Assembly (NCBI GenBank): GCA_028289325.1
Contig: JANQQN010000188.1
Span: 1 to 33,262 of the forward strand
DNA: 33,262 nt
Direction of reading: 5' to 3'
From: Myxococcota bacterium
Lineage (GTDB): Bacteria; Myxococcota; Kuafuiibacteriia; Kuafuiibacteriales; Kuafuiibacteriaceae
Shown here: piece after piece, positions 14,852 through 26,152 of the stretch
How positions within the stretch are numbered: the stretch's first letter is position 1
Layout of the letters: each line of letters opens with the position of its first letter
Notes under the pieces: generated by a model
The model's input: only the letters and a program-made list of their open reading frames with translations
Database searches by the model: none
Told to the model about the DNA's origin: nothing
Made by a program: the position numbers and the translations under genes

Positions 14852-14857
14852 TTTGTC

Positions 14858-16072
14858 GTGCAGCAACGGATCAACTTCCCCAGCGCTCAGGGCCATCAGC
14901 TCGCCGCCCGGATCGAAATGCCCGACCGGACGCCGCGCGCCTACGCGCTGTTCGCCCACTGCTTTACGTGCTCCAAGGACATCGCGGCCGCGTCTCGCAT
15001 CGCGCGCGCCCTCCGAGACGACGGCGTGGCGGTGGTCCGTTTCGATTTCACGGGCCTCGGAAACAGTGAAGGCGACTTCGCCAACACCAACTTCTCGTCG
15101 AACGTGGGCGACCTCGTTGCCGCCGCCCAGTACATGCGCGAAAACCTTCAGGCTCCCGGTCTCCTGATCGGCCACAGCCTCGGCGGGGCCGCGGTCCTCG
15201 CTGCCGCGCCCCAGATTCCCGAATGCAAGGCGGTGGTCACCATCGGGGCCCCGGCCGACCCCGCCCACGTCCAACACCTCCTGTCGTGCTCGATCGACGC
15301 CATCGAGGCCGACGGCTCGGCCGAGGTCACCCTCAGCGGCCGAACGTTCACCATCAAGAAGCAGTTCCTCGACGATCTGCGGGCCCAGCAGCAAGACCGG
15401 GCCATCGCCCGCCTGCGTCGCGCGCTGCTGATCTTCCACGCCCCCCAAGACGAGCTGGTGAACATCGACCAGGCCCGACTCATTTACGATCAGGCGAAAC
15501 ACCCCAAGAGCTTCGTCAGCCTCGACGGCGCCGACCACCTTCTCACCAACAAGCGAGACTCGGCGTACGTCGCCCGAACCATCGCCGCCTGGGCCGAACG
15601 GTACGTCCCCGACCTCCATCCTACGGCCGACGCCCCGCCGGACCAGCCCGCCGGCGAGGTCGTGGTCGAGACCAAAGAAGGCAAGTTCGCCCAGTGGGTG
15701 ACGGCGGGCGGACATCACTGGGTCGCGGACGAGCCCCGCAACATCGGCGGGGACAACACCGGGCCGTCCCCGTACGACATGCTTCTCGGCGCCCTGGGGG
15801 CGTGCACGACCATGACCCTCCAGATGTACGCCCGTCGCAAGGGATGGCCGCTGGAGCGAGTCAAGGTTCATCTCACCCACGAGCGCCTCTACGCGGAGGA
15901 TTGCGCCGAGTGTGAAGCGACGGAGGGCAAGGTCGAGCGCATCACCCGCACCATCGGCCTCGAAGGGCCGCTCGACGACCAGCAGCGGGCCCGAATCATG
16001 GAGATCGCGGACCGCTGCCCGGTCCACCGGACCCTCGAGGGCCGGCCGACGATCGTAACAAAGAGCGCGTAG
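14858..16072 (+). CDS. Bifunctional alpha/beta hydrolase - OsmC family protein
   Basis: A 404-aa cytosolic fusion. Residues 1-255 are an alpha/beta hydrolase: [31 protein letters not shown], nucleophile S107 in GHSLGG, acid-region HAPQDELV, and His in GADHLL. Residues about 270-404 are an OsmC/Ohr-type thiol peroxidase domain. Its two redox cysteines are C316 ([18 protein letters not shown]) and C387 (DRCPVHRTL). A CAEC pair lies between them ([14 protein letters not shown]), also seen in this fusion family. The fusion is widespread, and its physiological substrate is not firmly known; reduction of organic hydroperoxides or their esters is a reasonable inference. GTG 14858 gives a standard start; no ATG is nearby. 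Confidence 0.93.
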   Translation: MQQRINFPSAQGHQLAARIEMPDRTPRAYALFAHCFTCSKDIAAASRIARALRDDGVAVVRFDFTGLGNSEGDFANTNFSSNVGDLVAAAQYMRENLQAPGLLIGHSLGGAAVLAAAPQIPECKAVVTIGAPADPAHVQHLLSCSIDAIEADGSAEVTLSGRTFTIKKQFLDDLRAQQQDRAIARLRRALLIFHAPQDELVNIDQARLIYDQAKHPKSFVSLDGADHLLTNKRDSAYVARTIAAWAERYVPDLHPTADAPPDQPAGEVVVETKEGKFAQWVTAGGHHWVADEPRNIGGDNTGPSPYDMLLGALGACTTMTLQMYARRKGWPLERVKVHLTHERLYAEDCAECEATEGKVERITRTIGLEGPLDDQQRARIMEIADRCPVHRTLEGRPTIVTKSA

Positions 16073-16116
16073 ACGGCATTCTGAACGGACGGAAACGGTC
16101 CGACCATGCTAGCGGT

Positions 16117-18336
16117 GTGAACGGAATGTTGGTGTGCCCGAAATGCGGGTCGACGTACACCCGGGAGCAGGAACACTGCGGCCTCGACGGAGCAAAGCTG
16201 GTCCAGAGCGATGCCGACCCGATGCTGGGAAAGACCATCGACAAGTACCGCATCGATGCGCGCCTCGGATCCGGCGGCATGGCCACCGTGTATCGGGCCC
16301 GGCATCAGTTCCTGGAGAAGGACTACGCGGTCAAGGTTCTCCACGGCCAGATCGCCGCCGACCACACGATGTCCAAGCGCTTCCAGCGGGAAGCCAAGAC
16401 CCTCGGCCAGATCAAGCATCCCAACGTGGTCTCCGTCGACAACTTCGACGCGACCCCGGCCGGGCTGCTGTACATGGTGATGGAGTTCGTCGACGGCCCC
16501 ACTCTCGCCCAGGTGTTGAAGGCTGAAGGCGCCCTGCCCCCCGCTCGCGCGGCGGACATCGTCCGTCAGATCGCCACCGGCCTTCAGGCCGCCCACCGCA
16601 AAGGCTTCGTCCACCGAGACCTCAAGCCCGGCAACGTCATGCTTCTTCAGGACGAGGTCGAGGGCGAGATGGTGAAGCTGATGGACTTCGGTCTCGTTCG
16701 GATCGTGACCCCCGACGCGACCGATACCCAACTCACTCAGGATGGTCAGTTCTTCGGCACGCCCATGTACATGGCCCCCGAACAGATCACCGGCAACGAA
16801 GTGAGCCCGGCGACGGATCTGTACGCGCTGGGGGTCATGCTCTACCAGATGCTGACCGGGCGTCCGCCCTTCATGGGCGACATCAAAAAGCTCGCGTTCC
16901 AGCACGTCCAGACCGCACCCCCGAAACTCCCGTCGCCCTTCGGGGGGCTCAGCGACATCAGCCGCCGGCTGATGGCCAAGAACCCGGCCGAGCGACCGAA
17001 GGAGGCCGCCCACGTCATCGCGCAGCTCGACGAGCTGGCGTTGACGCCGGTCTCCCGACCGCCGCGTCGAGTCCCGAGCCCGGCCAGCCAAAGCCTCGAC
17101 CTCAACCCGACGCTGAGCGGCCAAGCGAACAACCAGGTTCTCAGCCGCCCGATCCTCCAGGAGGAGCGAGCGTTTCGAACCACCCACGAAGCCGACGTGG
17201 AGGGCCTCCGCAGTTCGATCGACGCCGCCCTCGGCCGGCGGGGCCGCTACGGGCGTGGCCTGCTGGTCCTCCTGCTACTCCTCGTCGGCGCCGCGGGCGG
17301 GGTCTACGTCGCGAACGGCTATCAGCTGGACGTCGACGCGATCCGCACCGCGCTGCCGGGCGCCACCGAGCCGGCCGACGACGTCGACGATGCCGGGACC
17401 CCATCCGAACGCCCGACCGAACCCAGCGACCCGACTTCGTCGTCGGCGAACACCGCCGAGCGGGGCTGGATCGCCGACGCTCCCAATGAAGACCGGAAGA
17501 CCGCGGACCCCCGGGGCCGCCAACGTGCGAAGACCGAAACGCGATCCGCTCCCCGCGGGCAGCGTTCGTCCCGCTCGACCCGAGGGCGATCCGCAGCGCC
17601 ACCGCATACAGCTTCGGCCGACGCCGGCGTCGCTGATCCCCCCTCTGAACGGGCCGGGGTTCCGCCGGCGACCGCCGAATCTGGTCCGCCCGCCTCGGGC
17701 AAAGACGCACCGGACGCCGCGGTCTTCACCGAGCCCTTGCGCCGGTTCCCCGACCTCGATCAGGCCCTCGACGAGGCGCTGGCCACGCGCGGTCTGTCGT
17801 TTGACGACCTCCTCGACGCCGCCCCCGAGCCGGCGGAGAAATGGCTGCGGCTGCGGGAGATGGACGAGGACGATAGGCGCCCTCCGCGCGAGCGAATCAA
17901 TCGTCTCCACCGCCGGCTCGATGGCGCGATCAACACGCTGGAGATCGACGATGCGGTGCTGGAACGAAAGCTCGAGCGCGCTGACCGCGACCTGAGAGTC
18001 CTCAAGATCGACTCGAGCCTTCCCGCCGCGAGGCAAGCTGAGCTGCGAGAACAGCTCGGCGCGGCGCGGCGCGCCACCCGCCGCCGACCTCGGACCGAGA
18101 GTCCGGTCGCGCTCGCGCAGCGGATCACCGCCGTCGAGCGAGCGATCGCGGCCGCCAGCGAATACGCCGAGACCGGCGATCCCGGACCCGCCGAAGCCGC
18201 CCCGCCGGCCCCGGCCCCGCCTCCGCCCCCCTCCCCCGCGGATCCTCCATCCAGCCCGGACGGCGCCGACCCGACCCCCGCCACGAGCACCACCGCCGCG
18301 ACCTCCACCTCTTCGCGCGCTGCGCCATCCCGCTGA
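16117..18336 (+). CDS. Membrane-anchored Ser/Thr protein kinase with N-terminal zinc-ribbon-like motif
   Basis: A 739-aa Hanks-type kinase. Residues 7-22 ([16 protein letters not shown]) resemble a small metal-binding ribbon. The kinase domain spans about 44-310: [13 protein letters not shown]73 in [16 protein letters not shown] (H166-R167-D168), D190 in MDFG, and [12 protein letters not shown] single TM helix lies near 379-400 ([21 protein letters not shown]). The extracytoplasmic part is Pro/Ala/Thr-rich with a helical charged patch (about 555-680). All catalytic residues are present, so it should be active. Substrates are unknown. GTG 16117 and ATG 16126 are both possible starts. The tail is low-complexity with no recognised ligand-binding domain. 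Common architecture in Myxococcota. Confidence 0.93.
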   Translation: MNGMLVCPKCGSTYTREQEHCGLDGAKLVQSDADPMLGKTIDKYRIDARLGSGGMATVYRARHQFLEKDYAVKVLHGQIAADHTMSKRFQREAKTLGQIKHPNVVSVDNFDATPAGLLYMVMEFVDGPTLAQVLKAEGALPPARAADIVRQIATGLQAAHRKGFVHRDLKPGNVMLLQDEVEGEMVKLMDFGLVRIVTPDATDTQLTQDGQFFGTPMYMAPEQITGNEVSPATDLYALGVMLYQMLTGRPPFMGDIKKLAFQHVQTAPPKLPSPFGGLSDISRRLMAKNPAERPKEAAHVIAQLDELALTPVSRPPRRVPSPASQSLDLNPTLSGQANNQVLSRPILQEERAFRTTHEADVEGLRSSIDAALGRRGRYGRGLLVLLLLLVGAAGGVYVANGYQLDVDAIRTALPGATEPADDVDDAGTPSERPTEPSDPTSSSANTAERGWIADAPNEDRKTADPRGRQRAKTETRSAPRGQRSSRSTRGRSAAPPHTASADAGVADPPSERAGVPPATAESGPPASGKDAPDAAVFTEPLRRFPDLDQALDEALATRGLSFDDLLDAAPEPAEKWLRLREMDEDDRRPPRERINRLHRRLDGAINTLEIDDAVLERKLERADRDLRVLKIDSSLPAARQAELREQLGAARRATRRRPRTESPVALAQRITAVERAIAAASEYAETGDPGPAEAAPPAPAPPPPPSPADPPSSPDGADPTPATSTTAATSTSSRAAPSR

Positions 18337-18367
18337 CCACGCTCAACAACGAGACGACGGTCATCCA

Positions 18368-18393
18368 AACCGGGGTTGAATCCGACCCCGGTT
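18368..18393. promoter_or_regulatory. Perfect inverted repeat upstream of the phosphofructokinase gene
   Basis: AACCGGGGT (18368-18376) and ACCCCGGTT (18385-18393) form a perfect 9-bp inverted repeat with an 8-bp centre, 20 bp before the ATG. No T-run follows, so it is more likely an operator or an RNA hairpin than a terminator. Its role is unknown. Confidence 0.35.
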
Positions 18394-18412
18394 GGTGGCA
18401 CCCCCGGTAGTG

Positions 18413-19771
<1,359 letters not shown>

Positions 19772-20717
19772 GGACCCAGGCCAGCGCGGCGGCGGCTCCG
19801 CCCTCGCCGCGCGCCCCCTTCCCGCGCCGCGGCTCCCGGTACGACGAGCATCCCCACGCCTCGTTCGATACGTAGGGCTCGTCTTGATCCGGAAGCCCGA
19901 AGCACGGAATGGTGGGCTCGCCGGCCGGGTACAGGGTACACAGGCCCGCTCGGTCATCCTCTTCGAGGGTCCGAAGCGCGTCTTCACAGACGCCGAGAAT
20001 GGGAAACATCGTGGGCATCGACCCGCCCGGCGGAAGGTTGGCGAGCAGATCGTCGCAGGTCGGAACGGGACACTCGGTCACCCCCGCCGCAAGTTCGCAA
20101 GGGTGAGCGAGACCCACGAAGTGTCCGGCCTCGTGGGTCAGGACCGACTCCAGATCGAAGGCCGTCGCGCATTCCTGGGTGCGAATGTCCGTGAACTCCA
20201 AAAACTCTTCGTTGATCTCGATCCGCGCCCCCAGGATCTTTCCGCTGGTCGTCGAGAACGACACCACGGTCACCGCGGCCGCGGACGGATCGCGGCCGCC
20301 GTCCTGCCATCCCCTCGGGATGGTGACGACCTCATTGACGCTTTCGTCCCTCACGTTGCTGGCGATCGCGCCGGCCGAAACCACCTCGAGGTCGGAGCAG
20401 TCAACGTCATTCCAGCGCGCGAAGGCCCGGATCACCACTCGCTCCAGCGCGTCGGGGGTGACCCCGGAGCCATTGGGTACACGAACGATGTAGGGGACGA
20501 CGCGGCTCGGCCACGCCACGTTCACATAGCAGCGGCCGGCGGGCGTACATTGAAACGCGGACGCGACACGAGGCGCGCCGACGCCCAAGAGCACCAGGAG
20601 CGCGGCCAGACCCGCCGCGGACCGTCGATGATCATCGGTGCCAAGATGAGCCGCGCGGCAACGCACGGCGTGAGCAGTGCGCACGCGCACGTCTCGAACC
20701 CGGGGGGTCACGGGACA

Positions 20718-20723
20718 ACAGTA
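20718..20723 (-). promoter_or_regulatory. Candidate leaderless -10 box of the metalloprotease gene
   Basis: On the minus strand, TACTGT (20723-20718) ends 6 nt before the GTG at 20711; no ribosome binding site is seen and no consensus -35. Confidence 0.3.
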
Positions 20724-20739
20724 GCAGCGTTGTGCCCGC

Positions 20740-20769
20740 TTGCCCCTACCCCGATTGTCCCGCTATCAG
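20740..20769 (+). promoter_or_regulatory. Candidate leaderless promoter of tex
   Basis: TTGCCC (20740-20745), 18-bp spacer, TATCAG (20764-20769), then 6 nt to the ATG at 20776. It diverges within 20 bp of the metalloprotease's own -10 candidate. Confidence 0.35.
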
Positions 20770-20775
20770 GCGGCG

Positions 20776-22920
20776 ATGGCGCCGCGCGATTTTGCCGGCC
20801 GAGTGGCCGACCTCCTCGAACTGCCTGAACCCGGCGTCGCCGCGGCGCTCCGGCTCCTGGACGACGGCAATACCGTCCCGTTCATCGCGCGCTACCGAAA
20901 AGAAGCCACCGGCGCCCTCGACGAGGTTCAAGTCCGGGCGGTGCAGGCGCAAGGGCAAGCGCTGGCCGAGCTCGAATCCCGGCGCCAGACGATCCTGAGC
21001 AGCATCGAGGGCCAAGGAAAGCTCACCGACGCCCTCGCCGAGAAGATCCGAGCCGCGCCATCCCGTCAGATCCTCGAGGACCTCTATTTACCGTATCGAC
21101 CGAAGCGCAAGACACGAGCCTCGATCGCCAAGGAGCGAGGGCTCGAGCCCCTCGCGGTGCGCATCATGGCTCAGCCGCGCGACGGCGCCCCCACCGCCGA
21201 CGCGAAGGGGTTTGTGGGCCCCGAGGTCCCCGACGCGGAGGCCGCCCTCGCGGGGGCCCGGGACATCGTCGCGGAAGCGATCACCGAGCGCTTCCAGCTG
21301 CGCGCCACCGCCCGGAAGCTGTTGTTCAAGACCGGAACGCTGACGTCGAAACCGGTATCGAAAGCCAAAGCCGATGACAGCAGCAAGTTCAAGGACTACT
21401 TCGATTTTGAAGCTCGTCTGACCAAGATGCCCGCCCATCGCTATCTGGCCCTCTGCCGGGGCGAAACAGAGAAGGTCCTACGGGTCGGTGTCAGCGCTGA
21501 CGAGGATGGAATCGTCAGCGAAGCGGAGCGGGCGATGGGGCTCGATCGTCGTTCACCATGGGCGGAGCAGCTGCATCTGGCCGCCCGCGATGGCGTTCAT
21601 CGCCTGTTGATGCCGAGCTTGGTCAACGAGCTGCGAAGCGCGCTGAAAGCCCGCGCCGATCACGACGCGGTCGATGTGTTCGCCGATAACCTCAAGAACC
21701 TTCTCATGGCCGCACCCTTCGGATCCCGCCCCGTCATCGGCATCGATCCGGGCATCCGAACCGGTCATAAGCTCGCCGCTGTCGACGCTACCGGTCGACC
21801 GATGGGCCACACCGTGGTGTACGTAAGGAAGCCCACCGAGGAGGCGAAGGCCGCCGAAGCGCTGATCAGATTCGTGCGCCAGCATCGACCGGACGCCATC
21901 GCGGTCGGCAACGGCACCGGCGGACGAGAGGCCGAACGCTTCGCCAACAAGGCCCTCGAGGCGGCGGGGCTCACGGAATCGGTCCTCGTCGTTTCGGTCA
22001 ACGAAGCGGGGGCGAGCGTCTACTCGGCGTCCGACGAAGCTCGCCGCGAGCTGCCCGACCTCGACCTCACCGTGCGGGGGGCCATCTCTATCGCCCGCCG
22101 GCTGCAGGATCCGCTGGCGGAGCTGGTCAAGATCGACCCGAAGTCCATCGGGGTCGGGCAATACCAACACGACGTCCATCAGCCCCTGCTGCAGGCCAAG
22201 CTGCAGGAGGTCGTGGAAAGCTGCGTACACGAGGTCGGCGTAGATCTGAACACCGCGAGTCCGGCCCTACTGCGGCATGTCTCCGGCATCGGGCCGAAGC
22301 TCGCGGAGCGGGTGGTCGAGCATCGCCACCGCAAGGGGGCCTTCAAGCGTCGAAACGAGCTGACGAAGGTGCCGGGGCTCGGGCCTCGCGCCTTCGAGCA
22401 GGCGGCGGGCTTTCTGCGCGTCGTGGGGGGCGCCGACCCCCTCGACGGATCCGCGGTCCACCCTGAACGCTACGCCCTGGTCGCCCGCATCGCCCAAGAC
22501 GTGGGGATGCCCATCGATAAGCTGGTGGGCAATGCGGAAGCGATCGACGGTATCGACTGGGTTCGTTATCAAGGCGACAACGTCGGCGCCGCGACCCTCT
22601 CGGACATCGCCGCCGAGCTCAAGAAACCCGGCCGGGATCCCCGCAACACCTTCGAGCCTCCGGCGTTCGCGGACGGCATCGACACGCTGGAAGACGTATC
22701 GAAAGGCATGCGCCTCGAGGGCGTGGTCACCAACGTCACCAAGTTCGGCGCCTTCGTCGACGTCGGCGTTCACCAGGACGGACTGGTGCACATCTCCGAG
22801 ATGGCCGACCGATTCGTCAGCGACCCGTCGGAGGTGGTTCGGGTCGGGGACCGGGTGACGGTGACCGTGCTCGACATCGACCTCGCCCGCCGACGGCTGA
22901 GTCTCAGCCTGCGCGCTTGA
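20776..22920 (+). CDS. tex: Tex family RNA-binding transcription accessory protein
   Basis: A 714-aa Tex/YhgF protein, a nucleic-acid-binding factor linked to transcription and stress tolerance. Order of parts: an N-terminal Tex region (IARYRKEATGALDEVQ, ILEDLYLPYRPKRKTRASIAKERGLEPLA), a YqgF/RNase H-like domain from about residue 319 (VIGIDPGIRTGHKLAAVD, IAVGNGTGGREAE, VNEAGASVYSAS), helix-hairpin-helix (LRHVSGIGPKLAERVVEHR, about 495-560), and an S1 domain at about 643-712 (LEGVVTNVTKFGAFVDVGVHQDGLVHIS). ATG 20776 is chosen over an in-frame start at 20740 because the family opens close to this point. Length is slightly below the usual 750-780. Gene stands alone between divergent and downstream neighbours. 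Confidence 0.95.
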   Translation: MAPRDFAGRVADLLELPEPGVAAALRLLDDGNTVPFIARYRKEATGALDEVQVRAVQAQGQALAELESRRQTILSSIEGQGKLTDALAEKIRAAPSRQILEDLYLPYRPKRKTRASIAKERGLEPLAVRIMAQPRDGAPTADAKGFVGPEVPDAEAALAGARDIVAEAITERFQLRATARKLLFKTGTLTSKPVSKAKADDSSKFKDYFDFEARLTKMPAHRYLALCRGETEKVLRVGVSADEDGIVSEAERAMGLDRRSPWAEQLHLAARDGVHRLLMPSLVNELRSALKARADHDAVDVFADNLKNLLMAAPFGSRPVIGIDPGIRTGHKLAAVDATGRPMGHTVVYVRKPTEEAKAAEALIRFVRQHRPDAIAVGNGTGGREAERFANKALEAAGLTESVLVVSVNEAGASVYSASDEARRELPDLDLTVRGAISIARRLQDPLAELVKIDPKSIGVGQYQHDVHQPLLQAKLQEVVESCVHEVGVDLNTASPALLRHVSGIGPKLAERVVEHRHRKGAFKRRNELTKVPGLGPRAFEQAAGFLRVVGGADPLDGSAVHPERYALVARIAQDVGMPIDKLVGNAEAIDGIDWVRYQGDNVGAATLSDIAAELKKPGRDPRNTFEPPAFADGIDTLEDVSKGMRLEGVVTNVTKFGAFVDVGVHQDGLVHISEMADRFVSDPSEVVRVGDRVTVTVLDIDLARRRLSLSLRA

Positions 22921-22945
22921 TTATTCCGCCCCGGAAACCTAGAGC
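22917..22945 (+). promoter_or_regulatory. Candidate leaderless promoter of the small membrane protein
   Basis: TTGATT (22917-22922) overlaps the tex stop codon; a 17-bp spacer leads to TAGAGC (22940-22945), then 6 nt to the GTG at 22952. No ribosome binding site is present. Confidence 0.4.
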
Positions 22946-22951
22946 CTCCGC

Positions 22952-23332
22952 GTGAGCCCATTCACCTACACGACGCTTCACGTCGCCGGCATCATGCTCA
23001 TGTTCACCGCCATCGGCGGCCTGGCCGTGCTGGCCGCCGCCGCGGGCACGGAAACGGACGCCAAACCGATTCGGCGCTATTTGACCATCGTCCATGGGGT
23101 TGCCCTCGTCGTGATCCTCGTCGCGGGATTCGGCCTCATGGCCAAGAAGCTGGCCATCGGCGGTCCGGGCGAATGGCCGGTGTGGCTGTGGATCAAACTC
23201 GTCCTGTGGTTCGTTCTCGGAGGCTCGACGGTATTGCTCCGCCGACAGCCCGGACTCATGCGATCGATGGTGATTGTCCTCCCCGGACTGGGGTTAGTGG
23301 CCACCTATCTCGCGCTGTACAAGCCGCTCTGA
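22952..23332 (+). CDS. Small four-TM membrane protein, function unknown
   Basis: A 126-aa protein of four hydrophobic helices: TTLHVAGIMLMFTAIGGLAVLAAA, YLTIVHGVALVVILVAGFGLMA, WPVWLWIKLVLWFVLGGSTVL, and SMVIVLPGLGLVATYLALY. The first two helices hold His (HVAGIM, IVHG), and the third begins with the WIK pattern, reminiscent of small membrane proteins of the SirB/CopD-like kind, but I cannot assign a family. GTG 22952 is the only start that gives the first helix. It lies 31 bp after tex, so partial co-transcription is possible. Confidence 0.75.
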   Translation: MSPFTYTTLHVAGIMLMFTAIGGLAVLAAAAGTETDAKPIRRYLTIVHGVALVVILVAGFGLMAKKLAIGGPGEWPVWLWIKLVLWFVLGGSTVLLRRQPGLMRSMVIVLPGLGLVATYLALYKPL

Positions 23333-23494
23333 GACGCCCTTTTCGTAACGAAAGCGAACAAGCCGGCGCGAAAGCGATCGCTTTTCGATCGTTGCCCACC
23401 GCCGGTCAGCGGTACGTCAACAAACTTTTGGCCGCCATCGTAATAGTTGCCGACGTTAATACGTTTGAAGCTTGGACGCCGGAGCTCGCCTGCT
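23333..23494. promoter_or_regulatory. AT-richer control region with two palindromes before the large metalloprotease gene
   Basis: TTTCGT-A-ACGAAA (23341-23353) is a near-perfect inverted repeat. AAAGCGATCGCTTT (23371-23384) is a perfect 14-bp palindrome. Around 23420-23470 the DNA becomes AT-rich (TAATAG, TTAATA), suggesting a promoter, but no clean -35/-10 pair was found. A GGAG at 23481-23484 could serve the ATG at 23495. Confidence 0.35.
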
Positions 23495-25408
23495 ATGTTT
23501 CATTTCGCCGTGAGTAACGCGAACGTGCCGACAACGACCGCCATCGCGACGGTACTCGCCGTCGTGTGCACGACGGCTGTCGGCGGTTGCGACAACGGTG
23601 AGCTCGGCGGCGGCCGATCGCTGATCGTCCCCGACGCCGGCGAGGTCGTCCCCGACGCGGGCGGGGCGGGGATCAGCCCCTTTGCGAACGCGACGGTCGG
23701 GCGCAGCTGTCTGACCGGCGCCGACGAACCGTACATCGTTCTCAGCTCGAGCCCCGCGGCGTGCGACACTCACGCCGCGATCATCGAAGGCGCGGTCGAC
23801 AACTCCGCCGTCGCCCTTCTCCCTGCGACCACCGGAACGTTCACCACCAACGCTACCGTGTGCCTCGGCGCGAGCGGATGCCAGACCATCCCCGTTACGT
23901 TCGTTGTCAACTTCTGGAACGAAGGCATCAACGCCGGCGGAACGTACGCGCTCGACCTGCCGGGCTCGGGTCCGATCGAAGGCGTCTTCAACGCCGCGTG
24001 GTGCGCGTACGATCAGTTCCTGAACACCCCGTTGGCCTTGGCAAGCGGCCTTGCCGCGACCGACGTCAAAGTTCTGCAGGGAACGACCGTGACCATCGCC
24101 AGCGCCGGCGTGCCGGTGGCCGGCAACCTCCGCAATGCGCCGGTCGTGGAGTCGAGACCCGGCTTGCTCCGGGTCTTCGTCGAGCCTCTGCCCACGTATA
24201 CCTCTCGCAACATTATCGCTCGCCTCACCATGCAGACGCCGGGCGTACCGGCCGAGGTCCTCGAACAGAGCCGGCGAGTCACCGCCGCGTCGGCCGAAAA
24301 CGACCTCAACACGACCTTCAATTTCGATCTCGACGCCGAGACGATGTCCAGCGACCTGCAGTGGAAGGTCGCCCTGCACGAGGGCACGGCGTGCTCGACC
24401 GGGGACACGGCGTTAGCCCAAGTCCCGCGTGATGGTTCGCTGACCGACATGGCGGCGCAAACGATGGGCGACGTCTTTAACGTGGTCCTGGTGCCGGTTC
24501 GCTACACCGCCGACGGCTCCAACCGCCTGCCGGACATGTCCCCCGAACAGATCGCCCTGTACCGAGACTTGATGTACGCCCAGTACCCGATCTCGAACCT
24601 CAACCTCACGGTTCGGCCGGCGCCGTTGACCTACGATCAAGAGATCCTTCCTCGGTCCGATGCGGACTGGAGCGAGTTCCTAGAAACGATCTGGGCCCTG
24701 CGCGACAGCGATGGGGTGCCCCCCAACACCTTCTACTACGGGCTCGTGACGCCTGAGGAATCGGTCTTCGACTTCTGTGGCCAAGGGTGCATCGCGGGCG
24801 TGGGGGCGGTGCCTCCGCTGAACCAGGACTACTTCCGCGGCGCGGTGGGCCTCGGCTACACCGGGCGCAACAGCGCCGAGACCTTCACCCATGAGATCGG
24901 ACACACGACCGGTCGCGAGCACTCCCCGTGCTCGGACTTCGGCGACATCGCGCAGGTCGACGACAACTACCCTCACGAGGAGGCGCGACTCGGCCCCTTC
25001 GGTTACAACATCCTGACCGAGACCCTGTTCGACCCCAGCGTATTCCGGGACATCATGAGCTACTGCAATCCGCAGTGGGTCAGCGACTACACTTATCGAA
25101 ACGTCTTCAACCGCATCCGGGCCGTGAACAGCGCGCCGGCGTTCTCCGGCTTGTCGCGACAATTCGTACGGATCGCCATCTCCACCGCCAACGAGGTCCG
25201 ATGGGGCCGCCACCGCTCGATCGCGGTCGCGATGGCCGATCCGGTGGCCGTGACATTCGAGGACGCAGCGGGCCACGTGGTGGCCACGGAGACCGCGGAC
25301 ACCATCTACCTCAACGACGTCGAGGCGGTGATGTACCTGGTCCCCGACGTGTCGCCGGAACACGCAGTGCAGGTTCGCTTGCCGACGGGTCAGACCCTCG
25401 CCCTGTAG
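23495..25408 (+). CDS. Large zinc metalloprotease lipoprotein (metzincin)
   Basis: A 637-aa exported lipoprotein. The N-terminus MFHFAVSNANVPTTTAIATV leads to a hydrophobic segment and a lipobox ending at C32 (AVGGC). An Asp/Gly-rich linker (VPDAGEVVPDAGGAG) follows, then a beta-rich region (about 55-330). The zinc motif H466-E-I-G-H-T-T-G-R-E-H476 fits the metzincin pattern HExxHxxGxxH, and DIMSYC further on is the Met-turn. Several cysteines (CSDFGD, DFCGQGC, SYCNP) suggest disulfides. The overall form resembles peptidase M66 or reprolysin-like extracellular proteases of Myxococcota. ATG 23495 has a GGAG site; an upstream in-frame stretch to 23447 is not a better signal. Substrate and role in nutrition or predation are inferred only. 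Confidence 0.85.
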   Translation: MFHFAVSNANVPTTTAIATVLAVVCTTAVGGCDNGELGGGRSLIVPDAGEVVPDAGGAGISPFANATVGRSCLTGADEPYIVLSSSPAACDTHAAIIEGAVDNSAVALLPATTGTFTTNATVCLGASGCQTIPVTFVVNFWNEGINAGGTYALDLPGSGPIEGVFNAAWCAYDQFLNTPLALASGLAATDVKVLQGTTVTIASAGVPVAGNLRNAPVVESRPGLLRVFVEPLPTYTSRNIIARLTMQTPGVPAEVLEQSRRVTAASAENDLNTTFNFDLDAETMSSDLQWKVALHEGTACSTGDTALAQVPRDGSLTDMAAQTMGDVFNVVLVPVRYTADGSNRLPDMSPEQIALYRDLMYAQYPISNLNLTVRPAPLTYDQEILPRSDADWSEFLETIWALRDSDGVPPNTFYYGLVTPEESVFDFCGQGCIAGVGAVPPLNQDYFRGAVGLGYTGRNSAETFTHEIGHTTGREHSPCSDFGDIAQVDDNYPHEEARLGPFGYNILTETLFDPSVFRDIMSYCNPQWVSDYTYRNVFNRIRAVNSAPAFSGLSRQFVRIAISTANEVRWGRHRSIAVAMADPVAVTFEDAAGHVVATETADTIYLNDVEAVMYLVPDVSPEHAVQVRLPTGQTLAL

Positions 25409-25427
25409 CCGCGGGCCGACAACGCGC

Positions 25428-25433
25428 TATAGT
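25428..25433 (+). promoter_or_regulatory. Candidate leaderless -10 box of rpiA
   Basis: TATAGT matches the -10 consensus at five of six positions and ends exactly 6 nt before the rpiA ATG at 25440. No Shine-Dalgarno lies between the upstream stop and the ATG. The -35 is not evident. Confidence 0.45.
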
Positions 25434-25439
25434 CGCGTC

Positions 25440-26126
25440 ATGTCTGCCGACCTAACCGCCGAAAAAGCCGCCGCCGCTCGCGCTGCCCTCGACCACATCG
25501 AGCCCGACATGCGGCTCGGCCTGGGGACCGGCTCCACGGCCGAGATCTTGATCCGGCTGCTAACCGAGCGGGTCCAGGCGGGGCTGACGGTCCAGGCGGT
25601 GGTCCCGACCTCCAACAAGACCGAGCGACTCGCGGTCGCGGCGGGCCTGCCGCTGAAGAGTCTCGATGAGGTCGACGGGCTCGACGTGTGTCTGGACGGC
25701 GCAGACGAGGTGGATCCGGCGTTCAACCTCATCAAGGGCGGAGGCGGCGCCCACCTCCGGGAAAAGGTGGTCGCCGCGGCCAGCGTGAAGCGCGTGATCA
25801 TGGTGGACAGCTCCAAACCGGTCGCCCAGCTGGGAAAGTTCAAGCTCCCGGTGGAGGTGATTCCCTTCGCCGCCGCGGTCGTGGCCCGCGCCATCGATCG
25901 GATCGGCGGCCGGCCCGAACGCCGAAATCGCGACCACGCGCCGTTCGTCACCGACGAGGGCAACCACATCTTCGACTGCGACTTCGGCCTCATCAAGGAT
26001 CCGCCGAGCCTGGCCGCGGTGCTGTCGAACCTCCCCGGCGTCGTGGAGCACGGCCTGTTCTGCGGCATGACCGAGGTGGTCATCGTGGGTCACGCCGACG
26101 GCGTAGACGTCCGCCGCGCCCCTTGA
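25440..26126 (+). CDS. rpiA: Ribose-5-phosphate isomerase A
   Basis: A 228-aa enzyme interconverting ribose 5-phosphate and ribulose 5-phosphate in the pentose phosphate pathway. The active-site motifs are complete: GLGTGSTA (27-34), CLDGADE (D86 and D89), LIKGGGGA (K99), and the catalytic Glu E108 in HLREK. The C-terminal part contains TDEGNHIFDCDFG and NLPGVVEHGLFCGM, typical of RpiA. Length is normal. It lies 31 bp after the metalloprotease gene and converges on the molybdenum hydroxylase operon. A strong -10 box just before the ATG suggests its own leaderless transcript. Confidence 0.97.
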   Translation: MSADLTAEKAAAARAALDHIEPDMRLGLGTGSTAEILIRLLTERVQAGLTVQAVVPTSNKTERLAVAAGLPLKSLDEVDGLDVCLDGADEVDPAFNLIKGGGGAHLREKVVAAASVKRVIMVDSSKPVAQLGKFKLPVEVIPFAAAVVARAIDRIGGRPERRNRDHAPFVTDEGNHIFDCDFGLIKDPPSLAAVLSNLPGVVEHGLFCGMTEVVIVGHADGVDVRRAP

Positions 26127-26152
26127 CCCCAGCGCGGCGGGGCTCGCGCCGC

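Noticed and set aside
14774..16027. Long minus-strand open frame opposite the hydrolase-OsmC gene
   Set aside because: Antisense shadow of a well-supported fusion protein.
23374..23381. GCGATCGC as a highly iterated palindrome (HIP1-like)
   Set aside because: One copy noticed here and part of a longer palindrome; no sign of iteration in the window.
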